A DNA stretch of 7,907 bases from Anaerolineales bacterium (lineage in GTDB: Bacteria > Chloroflexota > Anaerolineae > Anaerolineales > DRMV01), in NCBI GenBank assembly GCA_015484985.1, contig WFUL01000227.1, forward strand, positions 1 through 7,907. Reading direction: 5' to 3'. The position numbers and the translations under genes are program-made. Below, one piece after another: positions 1-5,385 of this stretch (position 1 is the stretch's first letter; each line of letters begins with the position of its first letter). The notes under the pieces are model-generated. The model saw nothing but the letters and a program-made list of their open reading frames with translations, made no database searches and had not been told where the DNA came from.

Positions 1-34
1 CAAAGCGGCACCATCTTTTCTCCCACTTCGGCAA

Positions 35-62
35 CTTTTGAGTGCACCCTTTTGAGTGCACC
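35..62. repeat. perfect tandem 14-bp direct repeat, operator-like
   Basis: Two identical 14-bp units, CTTTTGAGTGCACC, occupy 35-48 and 49-62 without a gap. Each contains the palindromic hexamer GTGCAC. The second unit ends 2 bp before the proposed -35 box of the rpsF promoter, so its centre lies about 43 bp upstream of the expected transcription start. That placement suits a regulator-binding site. The repeat itself is seen directly; the regulatory role is inference, and no known operator was recognised. A chance duplication cannot be excluded. Confidence 0.6.
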
Positions 63-64
63 CC

Positions 65-92
65 TTGCAAATCCCCGCTTTTATGCTACACT
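65..92 (+). promoter_or_regulatory. probable sigma70-type promoter of the rpsF operon
   Basis: The -35 candidate is TTGCAA (65-70, 4 of 6 to consensus) and the -10 candidate is TACACT (87-92, 4 of 6), separated by 16 bp. Initiation would fall near position 99, giving a leader of about 70 nt that starts just before the structured element at 114-161. An overlapping TATGCT at 82-87 is an alternative -10 but lacks a partner -35 at a suitable distance. The boxes are imperfect. The location fits well because this is the only open stretch before the ribosomal protein operon. Confidence 0.5.
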
Positions 93-113
93 TGCCAGGG
101 TCTCCTTAGGAGG

Positions 114-161
114 CTCCTTTCCGCTCCCGGCCGCGACCGGGAGCAAACCCGTGGAAAGGAG
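114..161 (+). promoter_or_regulatory. S6:S18-binding rpsF leader (bulged hairpin that occludes the SD)
   Basis: The leader folds by eye into a two-part hairpin. The outer stem pairs 114-122 (CTCCTTTCC) with 153-161 (GGAAAGGAG), nine perfect pairs. The inner stem pairs 123-130 (GCTCCCGG) with 137-144 (CCGGGAGC), eight perfect pairs, closed by a six-base loop. Between them on the 3' side is an eight-base bulge, AAACCCGT (145-152), containing CCG. A hairpin with a CCG-bearing bulge upstream of rpsF is the published hallmark of the S6:S18 autoregulatory motif, which imitates the proteins' 16S rRNA site. Here the 3' outer strand contains nearly all of the Shine-Dalgarno AAAGGAGG (155-162), so folding or protein binding would block rpsF translation. 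The pairing is seen; the regulation is inferred from the family. Confidence 0.75.
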
Positions 162-169
162 GATAACGT

Positions 170-514
170 ATGGCCAAGAAAGATCGCGTTGACGTCCTGG
201 AGCTCTATCCCAAACCCCCCCGTGTTCGCCCCTATGAAATGGTCTTCCTGGTGCATCCCGACCTGGAGGAAAAGGCCGTCCAGGATTTGGTCAAGCGCAT
301 CCAAGAGCGCATCGAACAGGTCGGGGGCAAGGTGACCAAGATCGACTTTTGGGGCAAGCGCCTTTTGGCCTATCCCATCCGTAAGCGGCGAGATGCCCAC
401 TATATCCTGATGCATTTCCAGGTACCCGCTCAGGGAATGCATGAGGTGCAGCGTTTCTTACGCTTCCAAGAACCCATTATGCGCCATCTCATTGTGCGAT
501 TGGACGAAGATTGA
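170..514 (+). CDS. rpsF: 30S ribosomal protein S6
   Basis: S6 is a component of the small-subunit platform that binds 16S rRNA as a heterodimer with S18, encoded two genes downstream. The 114-residue product has the S6 core: YEMVFLVHPDLEE (22-34), GGKVTKIDFWGKRLLAYPI (52-70), the HYILMHF strand (77-83) and LRFQEPIMRHLIVRLDE (97-113). Family members are usually 95-105 residues and begin at the YE motif, so residues 1-20 are an N-terminal extension rich in Lys, Arg and Pro. The ATG at 170 is supported by AAAGGAGG seven bases upstream, which makes a later start unlikely. It is the first gene of the operon and is probably feedback-controlled through the hairpin at 114-161. Identification is secure; only the extension is unusual. 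Confidence 0.96.
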   Translation: MAKKDRVDVLELYPKPPRVRPYEMVFLVHPDLEEKAVQDLVKRIQERIEQVGGKVTKIDFWGKRLLAYPIRKRRDAHYILMHFQVPAQGMHEVQRFLRFQEPIMRHLIVRLDED

Positions 515-532
515 TCGTAGAGGAGGTATGGG

Positions 533-1063
533 ATGCGACGCGGGCTGAACAAAGTCATGATCATCGGTCATCTGGGACGGGACCCCGAGCTCCGTTATAC
601 GGCATCGGGGCAGGTTATCGTGACATTCCCGGTGGTGACCACCCGCTACTGGAATACATCCTCGGGCGAACGCCGAAGCGAAACCGAGTGGTTCCAGGTG
701 GTGGCCTGGGGCAACCTGGCGGAGATTTGCAAGCAGTTCTTGAGCAAGGGGGAGCGGGTTTATATTGAAGGTCGCCTCAAAACTCGACGCTGGGAAGATG
801 CACAAGGCAATCGGCGCTACAGTGTAGAAATCGTGGCCAATGAGATGATTGTACTGAGCGACCGACGGCGACGCCGCTTCCGCAGTGAGGAAGAAGAGGC
901 ATCCCTGGCGTCATCCGTGGACGTGGCGGCAGCGACCGAAGCAGCTGCCTTCAGCGATGATGGTGAATCCCCTGAAGACTACCCGAGCGAAGAGGCATCC
1001 TCCTCCGAGCAGGATATGGGTGATGCTTCGTGGATTCCGGACACGCCGGAATCGTCGGCGTAG
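533..1063 (+). CDS. ssb: single-stranded DNA-binding protein
   Basis: SSB coats single-stranded DNA during replication, recombination and repair, normally as a homotetramer. The 176-residue product has a typical OB fold over residues 1-112: NKVMIIGHLGRDPELRYT (6-23), W40 in RYWN, TEWFQVVAWG (51-60), GERVYIEGRLKTRRW (73-87) and YSVEIVANEM (96-105). A basic run (RRRRR, 111-115) is followed by a disordered acidic tail rich in Glu, Ser and Ala. The tail ends in ASWIPDTPESSA and lacks the usual acidic-Ile-Pro-Phe tip that recruits partner proteins. Neither other plus-strand frame restores one nearby. The start at 533 has AGGAGG six bases upstream; the ATG at 528 is out of frame and too close to that site. 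The gene lies 18 bp after rpsF, the usual rpsF-ssb-rpsR order. Confidence 0.95.
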   Translation: MRRGLNKVMIIGHLGRDPELRYTASGQVIVTFPVVTTRYWNTSSGERRSETEWFQVVAWGNLAEICKQFLSKGERVYIEGRLKTRRWEDAQGNRRYSVEIVANEMIVLSDRRRRRFRSEEEEASLASSVDVAAATEAAAFSDDGESPEDYPSEEASSSEQDMGDASWIPDTPESSA

Positions 1064-1070
1064 CCGGAAG

Positions 1071-1098
1071 AGGATGGGCGTCCCTGACCGTCCATCCT
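1071..1098 (+). other. hairpin in the ssb-rpsR spacer
   Basis: Bases 1071-1080 (AGGATGGGCG) pair with 1089-1098 (CGTCCATCCT), ten pairs including one G-U, around an eight-base loop. No T tract follows, and the rpsR ribosome-binding site starts about 16 bases later, so a full intrinsic terminator is unlikely. It may be an mRNA-stability or processing structure in the rpsF-ssb-rpsR transcript. The pairing is seen; any function is inference. Confidence 0.4.
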
Positions 1099-1127
1099 AT
1101 CCCTGGATCTTCAAAAGGAGGTGAACT

Positions 1128-1424
1128 GTGGCGGAACAAACGACACAATCCCAAACCACGCAAACCCAAACCAGTACCCGGCAACAGCCCCAGCGGCGCT
1201 ACTATGCCCGCCCCCGGGTGTGTTTCTTCTGCGTGGAACGCATTGAGAAGATCGATTACAAGGACGTAGACATCCTGCGGCGATTCTTGAGTGAGGACGC
1301 CAAGATCAAAGGCCGAAAGCAGACGGGCGTTTGCGCCAAGCATCAGCGACAATTGGCCCGGGCCATCAAGCGAGCCCGTTATCTCGCCATGCTGCCGTAT
1401 CTGACGGAAGTGCGTTTGCGGTGA
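1128..1424 (+). CDS. rpsR: 30S ribosomal protein S18, zinc-type
   Basis: S18 is the small-subunit platform protein that partners S6. The core is clear: KIDYKDVDILRRFLSEDAKI (41-60), GRKQTGV (62-68) and HQRQLARAIKRARYLAMLPY (72-91). Four zinc-ligand positions are intact, C32-X2-C35 and C69-X2-H72, marking the metal-binding form of the protein. E. coli S18 lacks this set. The product is 98 residues, longer than the usual 70-80, because of an N-terminal tail (about 4-22) made almost wholly of Gln, Thr and Ser. Translation starts at GTG 1128, supported by AAGGAGGT ending six bases upstream; no in-frame ATG precedes the core. Together with S6 it should form the complex that binds the leader at 114-161. 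Confidence 0.96.
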   Translation: MAEQTTQSQTTQTQTSTRQQPQRRYYARPRVCFFCVERIEKIDYKDVDILRRFLSEDAKIKGRKQTGVCAKHQRQLARAIKRARYLAMLPYLTEVRLR

Positions 1425-1484
1425 ACGTCCATCTTTTTCGCAGCGAGGTTTTATCACCCTATGCCTATCGAAGACAGAACGCTC

Positions 1485-1519
1485 AGGTAGGGGCGGCGTT
1501 GTGGCGTCGCCCCTAACCT
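1485..1519 (+). terminator. GC-rich hairpin after rpsR, possible terminator or attenuator
   Basis: The main stem pairs 1489-1498 (AGGGGCGGCG) with 1505-1514 (CGTCGCCCCT), ten pairs with one G-U, around the loop TTGTGG. It extends outward by AGGT (1485-1488) with ACCT (1516-1519), past one bulged A. Only three T follow on the 3' side, so termination would be partial at best. The site divides the ribosomal protein genes from the envelope genes, where lower expression of the latter would be expected. No clear new promoter is visible between it and the start at 1541. Confidence 0.4.
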
Positions 1520-1540
1520 TTGCCCTTATGGGAGGTATCT

Positions 1541-2920
1541 ATGGCCAAGCAAGAACGTGAACGTGGCCGCGTCCTCGAACAAAGTCGCAAGTACCGAGTC
1601 TTTCGAACACGCCTTCAGGAACAACAACGGCGAGTGCTGTTCATGTTTGCCGGCCTGGTGGTCGTTGTGCTCGTGCTGCTGCTCCTGGGGATGATATGGG
1701 AGTACGTGCTCGTACCTCGAAAGGTTGTGGCCCGCGTCAACGGTGAGTCCATCTATGTTCGGGATTTCCAGGCCCGGGTCAAGTTCCATCGGACGTTGCT
1801 CATCCGGCGTATCGGTTCTTATCTCATCATGTACCAGCAGTTCCAGTCCGCTGGATTGCAAATGCCCCTGGACCCCCAAATCCAGGCCTGGGTTCAGTTG
1901 TTAGATGATCCCGAAGCCATGGGGGAACAGGTGCTGGATAGCATGATTCAGGACGTCCTGATTCGCCAAGAAATGGAACGTCGAGGTATCACGGTGACGG
2001 AGGAGGAAATCGATAAGGCCATTCAAGAGGCTTTTGGTTATTACCCGGAAGGTACGCCAACCCCGGAGCCTACGGCCACGCCCTGGGCCACATCCACCCT
2101 CTCGCCGACCCAAATCGCGCTTTTGACACCGGATGTTACACCTACACCCACCGAGGGCCCTTCCCCGACTCCCACACTTCCGGTTACTCCGACGGCTACG
2201 CCCGAAGCCGTGCCCACTCTGGCCCTGGAAGAGACGCCGGCGGGTCCCACGCCCACGCCGTATACGGAGCAGCTCTTCCAGGAGAACCTCAAGGCCTTCT
2301 TGAAGGACACGGGGCTGTCCATGGCCGACTTGCGCGCGCTCTTCCGAGATATGCTTTACCGAGAGAAGTTCCTGAAACTTCTGAGTGAGGACGTTTCTAA
2401 GGAAGAGGAACAGGTTTGGGTGCGTCATATCCTGGTTCCGGAGGAAGAGGTGGCTAAAGATATTCTGGAACGGTTGCAAAAGGGCGAATCCTGGTTCCTT
2501 CTGGCTCAACAATACAGCGAGGACCGGAGCACCGCGGAACAGGGGGGCGATTTGGGCTGGATTGCCCGGGGCGACACGGTGAAGCCCTTTGAAGATGTGG
2601 CCTTTGCCCTGGAAGTGGGTGAAATTAGTGGTATCGTGGCCACGCCTTATGGATGGCACATCTTGCAGGTGCTGGGGAAGGAAGTGCGCCCTCTGCGGGA
2701 CGATCAGTTGCAACAGCGCATTCAAGAGCGTTTTGAGGTCTGGCTGGCTGAGGCTCGAGCCCAAGCGGACATTGAAATCTACGATGATGTGTGGATGAAA
2801 TACGTCCCCGATAAACCGGAGTTGCCGCCGCAATTTCGCCTCGTCCTCTCGCCTCCGACGCCGGCTCTTCAACCCGTGACGGTGCAGCCACCCGCGACTA
2901 CGCCAACGCCCGCGCCTTAA
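1541..2920 (+). CDS. membrane-anchored SurA/PrsA-like peptidyl-prolyl isomerase (foldase)
   Basis: A 459-residue foldase that probably helps exported proteins fold outside the cytoplasmic membrane. A basic cytoplasmic start (1-31) leads to one membrane segment (about 32-53). A SurA_N-like helical region follows (about 62-168), with the family's ARVNGESIYVRDF start. A low-complexity linker of Thr-Pro repeats spans about 171-240, then more helix (241-288). A parvulin (PPIC) domain lies at about 292-380, with VRHILV (294-299), the GGDLGW loop (335-340), KPFEDVAF (348-355) and YGWHILQV (370-377). A Pro-rich tail ends the protein. The ATG at 1541 has GGAGG (1531-1535) five bases upstream; an in-frame TTG at 1520 is disfavoured because it overlaps the hairpin and lacks an RBS. 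Isomerase activity is family knowledge. Confidence 0.88.
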   Translation: MAKQERERGRVLEQSRKYRVFRTRLQEQQRRVLFMFAGLVVVVLVLLLLGMIWEYVLVPRKVVARVNGESIYVRDFQARVKFHRTLLIRRIGSYLIMYQQFQSAGLQMPLDPQIQAWVQLLDDPEAMGEQVLDSMIQDVLIRQEMERRGITVTEEEIDKAIQEAFGYYPEGTPTPEPTATPWATSTLSPTQIALLTPDVTPTPTEGPSPTPTLPVTPTATPEAVPTLALEETPAGPTPTPYTEQLFQENLKAFLKDTGLSMADLRALFRDMLYREKFLKLLSEDVSKEEEQVWVRHILVPEEEVAKDILERLQKGESWFLLAQQYSEDRSTAEQGGDLGWIARGDTVKPFEDVAFALEVGEISGIVATPYGWHILQVLGKEVRPLRDDQLQQRIQERFEVWLAEARAQADIEIYDDVWMKYVPDKPELPPQFRLVLSPPTPALQPVTVQPPATTPTPAP

Positions 2921-2945
2921 GGCGGCAGAGGAGGAAGGGGAGACC

Positions 2946-4187
2946 ATGCGCACGACGCGGCATCTGTCCTGGTTGCTGTTGGCCTTAAGCCTCTTCTGGG
3001 GCGGGGTGGCGTCGTGCGCTTTGCTTCCTCCCAACGTTCCTGCTACATCTGTTACACCAACCGTAACGCCGACACCGGTCCCCGCCCCAGAAATGCGAGT
3101 TTGGGTGTCCCCGGTGTGGGGGCCGGGAACTTCAGGGGGGGCTGTGTTGGCCGAGGTTTTAGATGGTTGGGCCAGTCGCAAAGGGGTCACCCTGGTGCTT
3201 CGGGTGTTCACCCGAGAGGAAATGCGGGCCCTGATAGAAAGCGCGCCCCTGGTGGCACCCCAGGCCCGTCCCCACCTGCTTTTGGTCGACCAGGTACTGG
3301 TCGAAGCGTGGGTGCAGGAAGCACATTTGGCCCGATTGCCTCGTGAGGAACCATGGACCTCACGGGTGATGGAAACGTCCTGGTTCCCGTACGCGCGCGC
3401 GACCGTGTGGCTTGGCGGGGGTTTCTATGCGCTGCCCTGGGCGGGCAATGCCTGGACGTTGTGGGTTCCGCCCGAAAACGCGGACGCCTGGGCCCAACGT
3501 CCCTGGTCGGCCTGGACGGAGAATCCCAACACCTGGGCCCTGCCCACCGGCCTGGAAGACCCCTGGCCTTTGTGGAGCCTATACCGGGCCGCGGGGGGCG
3601 CCTTTCCCCCTTCTCCGCAACGCCCTTCCGACCGGGAAGCTCTTACCCAGGTCCTTACCCTGCTCGCGGATTCTCGGGCCCGGGAGGCCCTTCCCCGTCA
3701 GGCCTTGCAATGGCGCACCATAGAGGACCTTCTGACCTTCGGGAATGAGGTGGAAATGTGGCTTCTGCCTTACGCCCAGGGTTCTCAGGAGGGCTCTCGT
3801 GAGGCTCTTTGGATTCCCAATCCCCAGGGAGAGCCCGGACCGACGTTAGGTTGGGTTTATGCCTGGGTTGTGCCGCGCGGGCTTGACGATCGCGAACGGT
3901 CATTGGCCTTGGACCTGCTGGCCGAAATCCAGCAGTCTCAGGTCATGGCTCAGGTGGTTCGTCAGGGAAAGTGGCTGCCGGTATCTCGGTTGGATCCCTG
4001 GCCCGATGAGTTCCCATGGCCGCCCGATGATCTGGAACGCCTGGACGCCCGCCCGGGCCCCGAAGTTATGGGGGATTGGCACGCGCGCCTGGCCCAGGTG
4101 GCGGACGAGGTTTTGCGGGGCTTGCGTGAGCCTGCGGATGGGGTTGAGGCTCTATTGGGAGTCGAGGTTGGGGGCGGTGGCGAGTAA
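2946..4187 (+). CDS. lipoprotein, diverged ABC-type extracellular solute-binding protein
   Basis: A 413-residue predicted lipoprotein. Residues 1-23 form a signal peptide with lipobox VASC, so C24 would be lipidated and anchored on the outer face of the membrane. A short Thr-Pro tether (about 31-49) precedes the folded part. Several stretches recall family 1 solute-binding proteins: GFYALPWAGNAWTLWV (159-174) resembles the inner-lobe 'GLPW' motif, and LGWVYAWVVPRGLDDRERSLALDLL followed by GKWLPVSR (301-348) resembles their C-terminal helix and strand. The protein is rich in Trp. No ABC permease or ATPase gene is nearby, so ligand and transporter are unknown. An RBS-like GAGGAAGGGG lies upstream of ATG 2946. 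The 25-nt gap after the foldase gene suggests co-transcription. The lipoprotein call is firm; the solute-binding call is moderate. Confidence 0.75.
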   Translation: MRTTRHLSWLLLALSLFWGGVASCALLPPNVPATSVTPTVTPTPVPAPEMRVWVSPVWGPGTSGGAVLAEVLDGWASRKGVTLVLRVFTREEMRALIESAPLVAPQARPHLLLVDQVLVEAWVQEAHLARLPREEPWTSRVMETSWFPYARATVWLGGGFYALPWAGNAWTLWVPPENADAWAQRPWSAWTENPNTWALPTGLEDPWPLWSLYRAAGGAFPPSPQRPSDREALTQVLTLLADSRAREALPRQALQWRTIEDLLTFGNEVEMWLLPYAQGSQEGSREALWIPNPQGEPGPTLGWVYAWVVPRGLDDRERSLALDLLAEIQQSQVMAQVVRQGKWLPVSRLDPWPDEFPWPPDDLERLDARPGPEVMGDWHARLAQVADEVLRGLREPADGVEALLGVEVGGGGE

Positions 4188-4220
4188 TACCCCTTCCCTC
4201 GTTTTATCGCGGGAGAATTT

Positions 4221-4256
4221 GGAACAAGTGGGTTCCAGGTGTCTGAGCCCTCAGAC
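4221..4256. terminator. two small hairpins at the convergent gene junction
   Basis: GGAAC (4221-4225) can pair with GTTCC (4232-4236) over a six-base loop. GTCTGAG (4241-4247) and CTCAGAC (4250-4256) form a nearly continuous palindrome, giving at least a five-pair stem with a six-base loop. They lie between the plus-strand lipoprotein gene and the minus-strand small ORF, and the second overlaps that ORF's stop codon. Neither has a T tract on either strand. They could be a weak bidirectional transcription end, but the evidence is only position and pairing. Confidence 0.25.
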
Positions 4257-4499
4257 GGGCAACATGATACGTCCCGAGACCAACAGCACCATAGCGGTCA
4301 ACATACACATGCTGAGGAAAAACAGGAAGGATAGCAAGCACCATTGGAAGGGCGAAAGCCCCGACCGTCGCCCTGCTTCGTGAGAGGAGGGTGGTCTGTC
4401 TTCTGTCCACCCCACTTCGTACAAATCATTGTTTTGGGGTTCTTCAATCTCCAGCTTGTCGTCCAGAAGGTCGTAAATATTACCTGTCATGTCCCGCAC
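4251..4499 (-). CDS. small predicted single-pass membrane protein, unrecognised
   Basis: I do not recognise this family. The product is 82 residues from GTG 4499, or 79 from the in-frame ATG at 4490. The N-terminal half is acidic and polar (NIYDLLDDKLEIEEP near residues 7-21). The C-terminal third is a strongly hydrophobic segment (about 51-76, containing WCLLSFLFFLSMCMLTAMVL) followed by a short tail. An acidic cytoplasmic head with one membrane helix looks like a genuine protein. The ribosome-binding site is weak: a GGAG at 4505-4502 lies 11 bases from ATG 4490, and no strong SD precedes GTG 4499. It is the last minus-strand gene, 142 bp after the S1-domain gene. Competing frames here give compositionally odd products. 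It could still be spurious. Confidence 0.5.
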   Translation of the reverse strand: MRDMTGNIYDLLDDKLEIEEPQNNDLYEVGWTEDRPPSSHEAGRRSGLSPFQWCLLSFLFFLSMCMLTAMVLLVSGRIMLPV

Positions 4500-4558
4500 T
4501 CCGGACAGTTTTCCCTAAACGTTCCAGGACCCCTCCTTGGGATACATACACCCTGCTT

Positions 4559-4577
4559 GGCCCGGAAGTTCCGGGCC
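4559..4577 (-). terminator. strong palindromic hairpin behind the S1-domain gene
   Basis: GGCCCGG (4559-4565) pairs perfectly with CCGGGCC (4571-4577) over five bases; the whole 19-mer is palindromic around its central base. It lies about 65 bp beyond the stop of the S1-domain gene on the minus strand and upstream of the small ORF. There is no T run on either side, so it is at best a non-canonical terminator or an RNA-stabilising structure. The rest of 4500-4641 shows no convincing gene, and no strong promoter for the small ORF was found there. Confidence 0.4.
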
Positions 4578-4641
4578 CTGAAGATTGGCTTGCTTCTCCC
4601 CCGTTCGGGTCCTTACCTGTCACTGCAGCGCAGACTTAGAC

Positions 4642-5352
4642 TTAGTTCAATCCCGGGCGGTTGGATTCGCCCCGCAAATTGCGCAAAATGCGCTCCAGTT
4701 CCTGTACGCGCGCCAGCGCGTCTTCCCGTACCTGGCCCGTGCTGTTGGCCGCTTTCGTTTTAGCTTCTTCAATTGCGCGGAGCAGAGCCATCTCCATGGG
4801 CGAGGGAACCCGCTCTTCTTCCCCTTCGGTTTGGGTTTCCTCCGGTTTGGGTTCCAGGGCCCGCATGCTCAGGCGGATGCGACGGCGGCGACGGTTTACC
4901 TCGATGACCTTGGCTTCAATCTCGTCGCCTTCCTGTACCAGCTCTGAGGGATGTCGGATGAAGGCATGGCTCATTTCCGCAATGGGTACGAAGGCCGGTA
5001 CGGGCGCGCCAATCTCGACCTCAATGCCGCTGTTGAGTATGCGAATCACCTTCCCGGTGACCACGACGCCGGGTTTCAACTCCCGCCACTCCCATGTGTA
5101 GGGTTCGATCATGGTGAGCTCGATGATACCTTTGGGCGTGATGCGGCGGACCCAGACGTCCACCTCCTGGCCCACCTGGACGACGTCTTCCACCCGGCGT
5201 ATGGGCTCCCGGGAGAGTTGTGAGATGTGGACGACAGCGGGGCGATCCAAACCAATGTCCACGATGGCTCCCGCGGTGGTGATTTTGACCACCCGGCCCT
5301 TGAAGTGCATCTTGCGCTTGATTTCCGTCACCGGTGTCGTTGCGTCGGCCAT
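4642..5352 (-). CDS. two-S1-domain RNA-binding protein
   Basis: A 236-residue protein with two S1 (OB-fold) RNA-binding domains. The first is at about 16-82, with GRVVKITTAGAIVDIGLDRP and VVHISQLS. The second is at about 95-165, with GKVIRILNSGIEVEIG, FVPIAEMSHAFI and the ending RIRLSMRAL. An acidic linker (168-182) leads to a probable coiled-coil tail (about 185-228). Ribosomal protein S1 normally has four to six such repeats, so this is a short S1-like protein. It might act in mRNA binding, ribosome association or RNA turnover, and which of these is unknown. The ATG at 5352 has a strong AAGGAGGTGAG upstream. The gene follows dnaX by 33 nt with no visible terminator, so co-transcription is likely. 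A tandem GACTTA repeat (4633-4644) gives a second in-frame TAA two codons after the first. Confidence 0.88.
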   Translation of the reverse strand: MADATTPVTEIKRKMHFKGRVVKITTAGAIVDIGLDRPAVVHISQLSREPIRRVEDVVQVGQEVDVWVRRITPKGIIELTMIEPYTWEWRELKPGVVVTGKVIRILNSGIEVEIGAPVPAFVPIAEMSHAFIRHPSELVQEGDEIEAKVIEVNRRRRRIRLSMRALEPKPEETQTEGEEERVPSPMEMALLRAIEEAKTKAANSTGQVREDALARVQELERILRNLRGESNRPGLN

Positions 5353-5385
5353 GACTCACCTCCTTGAACTTCGACGATGGGGGCA

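Noticed and set aside
528..530. ATG upstream of the ssb start
   Set aside because: It is one base from the SD and out of frame with the OB-fold protein.
1520..1540. TTG start adding seven residues to the foldase
   Set aside because: It overlaps the hairpin tail and has no SD, while ATG 1541 has GGAGG at a normal distance.
2041..2322. Minus-strand frame rich in Gly-Val repeats
   Set aside because: It mirrors the plus-strand Thr-Pro codons; the apparent repeat protein is an artefact of the linker.
1901..3211. 436-codon open frame on the minus strand
   Set aside because: It is antisense to the foldase and lipoprotein genes. Its Arg/Gly-rich composition is the complement of the Thr-Pro linker, with no recognisable domain and no ribosome-binding site.
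4344..4763. Plus-strand frames across 4344-4763
   Set aside because: They cross the S1-domain gene and the small ORF in antisense. Their products are Pro/Arg-rich with no ribosome-binding site or domain.
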